8,923 nt of DNA from Synechococcales cyanobacterium PMM_0002 (GTDB lineage: Bacteria; Cyanobacteriota; Cyanobacteriia; Elainellales; Elainellaceae): NCBI GenBank assembly GCA_949127925.1, contig CASBQX010000092.1, positions 1 through 8,923 on the forward strand, written 5' to 3'. Position 1 is the stretch's first letter; each line of letters starts with the position of its first letter. Position numbers and translations under genes: made by a program. Under the pieces are notes generated by a model. That model worked only from the letters and a program-made list of their open reading frames with translations. It did no database searches and was not told the origin of the DNA. Below are positions 4,435-8,923 of this stretch, piece by piece.

Positions 4435-5358
4435 ATGAGTAGAGCTAGGATGCCTTTTGCTGAGCGGCGTTGGGGATTAAGACACGACGGTTCCGGGCTG
4501 CTAACCCACTGGCGAGCCTACTTGCTGCTGCTGCCGGTTACAGGAATCATTGGGCTGCTGTTTGGCGGTGGGTTGGTGATGGCATTCCTCCAGAGCATTG
4601 GAGCGATTGGGCTGTTGGGGTCAGGGCAGATTTCGTTAACGGCTTATCAAACCGCATTAGCCAATCCAGAGTTTTTGCGATCGCTGACTCTCAGCGTTTA
4701 CATTGCGATCGTGGCCACTGGATTATCGACTGTTTTTAGTATTGGTTTAGCGATTTTGTTGAGAACCGCAGGCCGATGGGCAAGCTTTGCCTGTCAAGTG
4801 ACCTTGCCGATTCCACACCTGGTTGGAATTGTGGGTGTGCTGCTGTTGCTGTCGCCTAGTGGATTGATCTCGCGGTGGCTATACATGTTGGGTGGGATTC
4901 AGTCAGATCAAGACTTCCCATTGCTGGTAAATGATACTGCAAATATCGGTGTTCTGCTGCATTTTCTCTGGAAGGAAATTCCGTTTATGACGTTAATTCT
5001 TTTGGCTGTGCTGCGAGGAATTAATCCGGCTTATGAAATGCAGGCGCGGGCATTGGGTGCGAGTCCTTGGCAGTGTTTTTGGCATGTGACATTGCCAATG
5101 ATGAAGTCTGGCATTTTTTCGTCTAGCTTGATTGTATTTGGCTATATTTTTGCGTCGTTTGAAGTTCCTTTTTTGTTAGGCTCAACTCGGCCACGCACCC
5201 TGCCTGTACTAATCTATCGGGCATTCACAGATAGCGATCTAACCCGTCGTCCAGAGGCGATCGCGTTAGGCATAATTCTGTCTGCGCTGTCGATGTTGAT
5301 TGTTGTAGCCTATTCGTGGTTGGTATCGCGTAATTATCAGTCGATGAGTCGGGTGTAG
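4435..5358 (+). CDS. ABC transporter permease (binding-protein-dependent transport, first subunit)
   Basis: The product has 307 residues and about six membrane helices (near 29-54, 86-108, 119-140, 168-194, 228-249, 273-296). The cytoplasmic coupling loop that contacts the ATPase is seen at 201-221 as EMQARALGASPWQCFWHVTLP, the EAA motif with its conserved glycine (G208). This places it in the MetI-like permease superfamily used by importers. It is the N-terminal-half counterpart of the long fused permease YnjC of E. coli; here the two halves are separate genes, nine bases apart. Substrate assignment depends on the binding protein downstream. ATG at 4435 is used; an alternative ATG at 4450 would shorten the protein by five residues. 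Neither has a strong Shine-Dalgarno sequence, and the first is preceded by GTAGAGA. Confidence 0.9.
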   Translation: MSRARMPFAERRWGLRHDGSGLLTHWRAYLLLLPVTGIIGLLFGGGLVMAFLQSIGAIGLLGSGQISLTAYQTALANPEFLRSLTLSVYIAIVATGLSTVFSIGLAILLRTAGRWASFACQVTLPIPHLVGIVGVLLLLSPSGLISRWLYMLGGIQSDQDFPLLVNDTANIGVLLHFLWKEIPFMTLILLAVLRGINPAYEMQARALGASPWQCFWHVTLPMMKSGIFSSSLIVFGYIFASFEVPFLLGSTRPRTLPVLIYRAFTDSDLTRRPEAIALGIILSALSMLIVVAYSWLVSRNYQSMSRV

Positions 5359-5367
5359 AGGGAGGGA

Positions 5368-6159
5368 ATGTTGAAAAATACGTTAATTGTTTTGGTGATC
5401 GTTGTCCTATTTTTGCCGTTGTTGCCGCTGTTGGTTTGGTCATTTAGCCAGGGATGGTTTTTCCCTCAATTCATTCCTGAGCAATGGACTTTTCAGCACT
5501 GGATTCAGGTGTTCTCGCCAGCGTCTAGAGTGATGGAAGGATTGGTGCAGAGTTTGGCGATCGCCCTCACCACTACGATGCTCTCGCTACTGGTTGGGCT
5601 GCCCGCAGGACGGGCGATCGGCCTCATGGAGTTTCCAGGCAAAGCTGCCCTGAAGCTATTTCTATTGACTCCTATCATTGTTTCACCCCTGGCAACCCTG
5701 ATGGGAATGCAGTTTGTGCTAATTCGGCTAGGGCTAAACGGGACACTTTTCGCTGTGGTTTTAGTGCATCTGATGCCAACGATTCCCTATATGACGCTGG
5801 TTTTAGCCAGTGTGTTTGCCAATTTTGATATGGGCTATGAAATCCAGGCGCGATCGCTGGGCGCGTCTCCCCTTCAGGTGCTTTCGCAGGTGACTCTACC
5901 GTTAATTGCTCCAGGGGTGGTAGTAGGGGCGCTATTTGCCTTTCTAATTTCCTGGAATGAGTTCCTGCTGACGTTTTTTGTGAGTGCAGGACGGGTTTTT
6001 ACCTTGCCGATGGTGCTGTTTACGCTGCTGCAAGGTGGCAACAATGGACTGACTGCGGCAGTGGCCATCACGTCAGTGGTTCCAGGCTTGTTGTTTTTGC
6101 TGTTGGCCAGTAACGCTCTCCAGAACGAAACAACTTTGGCAGGGCTAGGAAATGTGTGA
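5368..6159 (+). CDS. ABC transporter permease (second subunit)
   Basis: The product has 263 residues and six probable membrane helices (about 5-27, 60-84, 96-118, 126-150, 181-207, 228-248). The EAA coupling loop is at ~158-178 (EIQARSLGASPLQVLSQVTLP), very similar to that of the preceding permease, so the two likely form a heterodimeric membrane channel. The FxISWNEFLLTFF segment (~192-204) is typical of second permeases of the PotC/ThiP/FbpB type. The start is well supported by an AGAGGGAGG ribosome site just before the ATG, which begins only nine bases after the previous stop codon, so tight translational linkage is expected. E. coli YnjC carries both units in one chain. Confidence 0.92.
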   Translation: MLKNTLIVLVIVVLFLPLLPLLVWSFSQGWFFPQFIPEQWTFQHWIQVFSPASRVMEGLVQSLAIALTTTMLSLLVGLPAGRAIGLMEFPGKAALKLFLLTPIIVSPLATLMGMQFVLIRLGLNGTLFAVVLVHLMPTIPYMTLVLASVFANFDMGYEIQARSLGASPLQVLSQVTLPLIAPGVVVGALFAFLISWNEFLLTFFVSAGRVFTLPMVLFTLLQGGNNGLTAAVAITSVVPGLLFLLLASNALQNETTLAGLGNV

Positions 6160-6168
6160 GGAAATCGC

Positions 6169-7239
6169 ATGAGCCAGCTTGTGCTGCAAAATCTAACCAA
6201 ACACTTTTCAGGCGCTACTGCTGTCCAAGATCTGTGGCTGGAGGTGCAAGCAGGCGAAATCCTGGCATTATTGGGTCCTTCTGGCTGCGGTAAATCTACC
6301 ATCCTCCAGATGATTGCTGGCGTATTGCAGCCCGATCGCGGCACGATTGCCCTAGATGGAAAGCTGATTAACCGAGTCCCGCCCGAAAAACGGGATATTG
6401 CTCTGGTACTACAGCGGGGGCTGCTCTTTCCCCATCTTACGGTTGGAGAAAACGTGGCATTTGGGCTAAAGATGCGCGGGATCAATCGGGCTGAGCGGGA
6501 GGAAAAGGCGATCGCCATGCTGCATCAGGTGCAGCTAGATGGATTTGGCGATCGCAAACCGTCTGCGCTTTCCGGTGGGCAGGCTCAACGCGTTGCCTTG
6601 GCGCGATCGCTCGTGATTCGTCCCAAACTGCTGCTGTTGGATGAACCGCTATCGGCTCTTGATGCCAATTTGCGAGCAGAAATGCAGGACTTGATCTTGC
6701 GACTGCAAACTCAAACGGGCGTAACGCTGTTGATTGTGACCCATGACCAGGCAGAAGCGGTTGTCATGTCTCAGCGAATTGCGTTGATGTTTAATGGGCG
6801 GTTGCGTCAGGTCGATTCACCCGAACAGATTTATCAGCAGCCCAGTGATGAAACAGTTGCTCAATTTATGGGAGGCGTTAATTTCTTTGCAATTCAAGCT
6901 CAAGGACAACAGTGGAAATTGCCCAACGGCTTAGTTCTAGTCAGTCAACACCGCCATCAAGGTGCAATTCGAGCCACCATTCGGCCTGAACAGATTCAGG
7001 TGTTTACAGAAATGCGATCGCAAAACAATATCATCCCGGCCACGGTAATCGCTAACCGATTTACCGGAACTCAGCGGCGGTTAACTTTGGCGATCGCAGC
7101 TAATTTGACGCTGCAAGCCTGGGTTACTCCCACTCAAGATTTTCATGTTGGGCAAGCGGTGTGGGCATATCTGCCACCAGAAAACCTGTGGTATTTCTCC
7201 CAAGCAAGCGCCCTCCCTCAAGCGGTTGAAGTGCCATAG
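6169..7239 (+). CDS. ABC transporter ATP-binding protein, PotA/YnjD-like with C-terminal TOBE-type extension
   Basis: The product has 356 residues and all ATPase motifs are intact: Walker A GPSGCGKST (36-44), Q-loop Q82, signature LSGGQ (134-138), Walker B LLLLDEP (154-160), D-loop SALD (162-165) and switch His192 (THDQ). Residues ~240-345 form a C-terminal extension (ATIRPEQIQVF, NRFTGTQRRLTLAI, WAYLPPENLWYF) of the TOBE type. Such extensions in PotA/MalK/FbpC-like ATPases can bind regulators or substrate. It energises import by the two permeases. It begins nine bases after the second permease, with GAGGAAA overlapping that gene's stop codon as ribosome site. E. coli YnjD is considerably shorter and lacks this extension (from memory), so this subunit is more PotA-like than YnjD-like. 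Confidence 0.93.
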   Translation: MSQLVLQNLTKHFSGATAVQDLWLEVQAGEILALLGPSGCGKSTILQMIAGVLQPDRGTIALDGKLINRVPPEKRDIALVLQRGLLFPHLTVGENVAFGLKMRGINRAEREEKAIAMLHQVQLDGFGDRKPSALSGGQAQRVALARSLVIRPKLLLLDEPLSALDANLRAEMQDLILRLQTQTGVTLLIVTHDQAEAVVMSQRIALMFNGRLRQVDSPEQIYQQPSDETVAQFMGGVNFFAIQAQGQQWKLPNGLVLVSQHRHQGAIRATIRPEQIQVFTEMRSQNNIIPATVIANRFTGTQRRLTLAIAANLTLQAWVTPTQDFHVGQAVWAYLPPENLWYFSQASALPQAVEVP

Positions 7240-7270
7240 CTTAATTCAGCCCTGATGCTCACAAATGATG

Positions 7271-7300
7271 TTGGCAAATAATATCGGCAAACCCTAGATC
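7271..7300 (+). promoter_or_regulatory. weak internal promoter candidate before the binding-protein gene
   Basis: The 71-bp gap before the binding-protein gene contains TTGGCA (7271-7276, one mismatch to the -35 consensus) and, 18 bp on, TAGATC (7295-7300), a poor -10. An internal promoter would fit the usual need for excess binding protein, but the match is weak. No hairpin-plus-T terminator or riboswitch is recognised in the gap. Confidence 0.22.
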
Positions 7301-7310
7301 CCAATTACTT

Positions 7311-8570
7311 ATGAATCGCGTACTTTTACACCGTCGGCAGTTTCTCTTACTATCTACCAGCGCTTGTTTAGCGGTACTCACCAGTAGCTGCGCCAGACAA
7401 AACTCTGGCTCTCAACCGTCTAGCTTTGATCCCAAGGCTGCTTCCTGGGATCAAATTGTGACCGCTGCCAAAGGGACAACGGTGAATTGGGCAATGTGGG
7501 GCGGCAGTGATAAAACCAACGCCTACGCAGATCAATGGATTGCTGAGCAGTTGAACAGCCAATACGAGGTCACGCTCAATCGAGTTCCGCTCAACGACAC
7601 TGTAGAAGCGGTCAATAAAGTGGTAGGAGAAGTTCAGGCTGGCCAAACGCAGGGTGGCAGTATTGACCTGATCTGGATTAATGGTGAGAACTTTCGCACG
7701 ATGAAACAGGGCAACCTATTGTTTGGTCCTTTTCGCGATAAATTGCCCAGCAACCAGTACTACGATGCGAATAATGCGGCGGTTAATTCTGATTTTGGCT
7801 TGCCGATCGAAGGATATTCTGCGCCCTACACCGGCAGCTATTACGTCATGGCAGCCGATAGCGCCAAAGTGCAACAATTTCCCAAAACCTTGAGCGAATT
7901 ACTGGCCTGGGCGAAAGCAAACCCCGGACGATTTGCCTATGTTGCGCCCCCTCAGTTTGACGGCAGTCGGTTCTTGCTGACCGCCCTCTATGGCGTCACG
8001 GGAGGCTATGAGCAATATGCCGGAGCCGAGTTTAATGAGGCACTGTGGAACGAAAAATCGCCTCAACTGTTGGAGTACCTGAAAGAGCTGGAACCGTATC
8101 TCTGGCGCAAAGGAGAAACCTATCCGCCTACCCAAAGCCGCCTGCAAGAACTCTTCGCCAATGGCGAAATTTGGCTGATGCCTGTGTTTGTTTCAACTGT
8201 GGCAGAAGGGTTGGCCAATGGGCAGTTTCCCAAAACCACCCAAGCTTTTACCATGCCAGGAATCTCGCTAAATGATCCGTCGTTTACCGCCATTCCAATT
8301 AATGCAGCCAATCCCGCTGGAGCAATGATTTTGGCAAATATACTTGCTAGCCCTGAAGGCCAACTGCAAAAGTTTAAGCCCGATGTCTGGGGTGATCCAC
8401 CGTTGCTGAATACCCAAAAGGTTTCCGCCACCCTCCAGTCAGAATTCGTTAAGGTAGAAGCGGGCTACGGCATTCCTTTAAAAGAACTAATTGCCAGCAC
8501 CGTCCCTGTGGTCAATGCCGAATACACCACGCGACTGGAGCAAGCCTGGGAAGAACAAATTGCTGGATAG
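7311..8570 (+). CDS. YnjB-type ABC transporter substrate-binding protein (Tat-like, lipoprotein signal)
   Basis: The product has 419 residues. The N-terminus has twin arginines followed by a hydrophobic core (H-RRQFLLLS, residues 7-15), a Tat-like signal. TSSC at 24-27 could be a lipidation site on Cys27, though Thr at -3 is not ideal. The mature protein matches what I remember of E. coli YnjB: AMWGGSDKTNAY (~61-72), GGSIDLIWINGENF (115-128), LLFGPF (136-141) and NPGRFAYVAPPQFDGSRFL (~204-222). It therefore belongs to the uncharacterised YnjBCD-type importers rather than to the spermidine or iron groups. It would capture the ligand in the periplasm and deliver it to the two permeases. The ligand is not established; thiamine-like compounds have been proposed for E. 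coli YnjBCD without firm proof. Stop TAG is 12 bp before the radical SAM gene. Confidence 0.9.
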   Translation: MNRVLLHRRQFLLLSTSACLAVLTSSCARQNSGSQPSSFDPKAASWDQIVTAAKGTTVNWAMWGGSDKTNAYADQWIAEQLNSQYEVTLNRVPLNDTVEAVNKVVGEVQAGQTQGGSIDLIWINGENFRTMKQGNLLFGPFRDKLPSNQYYDANNAAVNSDFGLPIEGYSAPYTGSYYVMAADSAKVQQFPKTLSELLAWAKANPGRFAYVAPPQFDGSRFLLTALYGVTGGYEQYAGAEFNEALWNEKSPQLLEYLKELEPYLWRKGETYPPTQSRLQELFANGEIWLMPVFVSTVAEGLANGQFPKTTQAFTMPGISLNDPSFTAIPINAANPAGAMILANILASPEGQLQKFKPDVWGDPPLLNTQKVSATLQSEFVKVEAGYGIPLKELIASTVPVVNAEYTTRLEQAWEEQIAG

Positions 8571-8582
8571 GGGAAAATTTCA

Positions 8583-8923
8583 ATGGTTTTCAAAGAACGA
8601 CAGCCGCGCGACAAGGGCATGATCACCGACGATCGCCTGCTAGAACTCCATCTCTACCCCGGTAATCAGTGCAATCGCGATTGTGATTTTTGCACTGTCT
8701 TTGGTAGCCCCAAAGGACAGTACAGCGAATATACGGCAGAGCATCTAACTGCTGCCTTGCGAACCGTGACGCCGCATCAGCAGGGCACAATCAAATTTTA
8801 TGGTGGTGAACCGACGCTCAACTCTGACAACGTGATCTGGGCGATCGCCTATCTGCGGCAGCAGGGTTATCAAGGGGCGATCGTGATTTACTCCAACGGC
8901 ATTCAGGCAGGGCGATTGCTGCA
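8583..8923 (+). CDS. radical SAM enzyme, N-terminal part (3' end outside window)
   Basis: ATG at 8583; 113 codons are visible before the window edge. C30-x3-C34-x2-C37 (CNRDCDFC) is the motif that ligates the 4Fe-4S cluster used to split S-adenosylmethionine. YGGEPT (73-78) is the SAM amino-group-binding GGE motif, and IVIYSNG (~100-106) is the following strand of the barrel. The very short N-terminus before the first Cys means no extra N-terminal domain. The family makes 5'-deoxyadenosyl radicals for difficult chemistry on small molecules, peptides or RNA; the particular reaction cannot be told from this part. It starts 12 bp behind the binding-protein gene with GGGGAAAA as ribosome site, so it is very probably in the same operon. 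The spacing suggests it acts on the transported compound or a product of it. Confidence 0.9.
   Translation, partial: MVFKERQPRDKGMITDDRLLELHLYPGNQCNRDCDFCTVFGSPKGQYSEYTAEHLTAALRTVTPHQQGTIKFYGGEPTLNSDNVIWAIAYLRQQGYQGAIVIYSNGIQAGRLL

Noticed and set aside
5874..6518. 214-codon minus-strand ORF
   Set aside because: It lies antisense to the second permease and the ATPase, both with intact family motifs; its translation is Ser/Pro/Arg-rich shadow sequence.
8120..8431. 103-codon minus-strand ORF inside the binding-protein gene
   Set aside because: The opposite strand encodes continuous YnjB-like sequence; this is a shadow.
1..8923. Repeated GCGATCGC palindromes as operators
   Set aside because: They are spread evenly through genes and gaps, as HIP1 sites are throughout cyanobacterial genomes.

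Overview
The window reads as a cyanobacterial chromosome segment. The palindrome GCGATCGC (HIP1) occurs more than twenty times across coding and non-coding DNA on both strands, which is a cyanobacterial hallmark. Several of the small proteins also look like cyanobacterial lineage families. The species cannot be named from the sequence alone; a filamentous or Leptolyngbya-like lineage is only a guess.

Left part (1-1946): the C-terminal end of a large RTX-type calcium-binding protein runs off the left edge. A convergent lipoprotein gene follows (653-1504, minus) with a pre-peptidase-like C-terminal beta domain. Next is a doubtful, low-complexity hydrophobic ORF (1601-1849, minus) containing an 18-bp tandem duplication.

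Middle part (1947-3285): this is a cluster of small genes. A 57-residue exported protein and a 95-residue membrane protein form a probable pair on the plus strand. A 91-residue membrane protein and an ArsR-family regulator lie on the minus strand. The two membrane-protein genes converge on an 11-bp perfect inverted repeat that contains both stop codons, so both end Gln-Trp-stop with the same DNA word. The ArsR-like regulator lacks the classical CVC metal site but has a C-terminal Cys-Cys-x5-Cys. It sits divergently from the right-hand operon across a 67-bp region with palindromic elements and a perfect TATAAT box.

Right part (3286-8923): six genes run head to tail on the plus strand. They are an aminoglycoside-phosphotransferase-fold small-molecule kinase, two ABC permeases, an ABC ATPase, a YnjB-type substrate-binding protein, and the start of a radical SAM enzyme cut by the right edge. 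The three ABC-membrane/ATPase genes and the binding-protein/radical SAM pair are separated by only 9-12 bp. The simplest reading is an import system for a small organic compound, with an intracellular kinase that could trap or activate it and a radical SAM enzyme that could process it. The substrate is unknown. YnjBCD-type transporters have been speculatively tied to thiamine-like compounds, and E. coli thiamine kinase ThiK has the same kinase fold, so a thiamine-related or other alcohol/amine substrate is a testable guess. This kinase + split-permease YnjBCD + radical SAM arrangement is the best candidate here for an undescribed system. The kinase-permease junction carries a canonical G-quadruplex motif on the coding strand followed by 14-bp tandem repeats, a possible point of control inside the operon.
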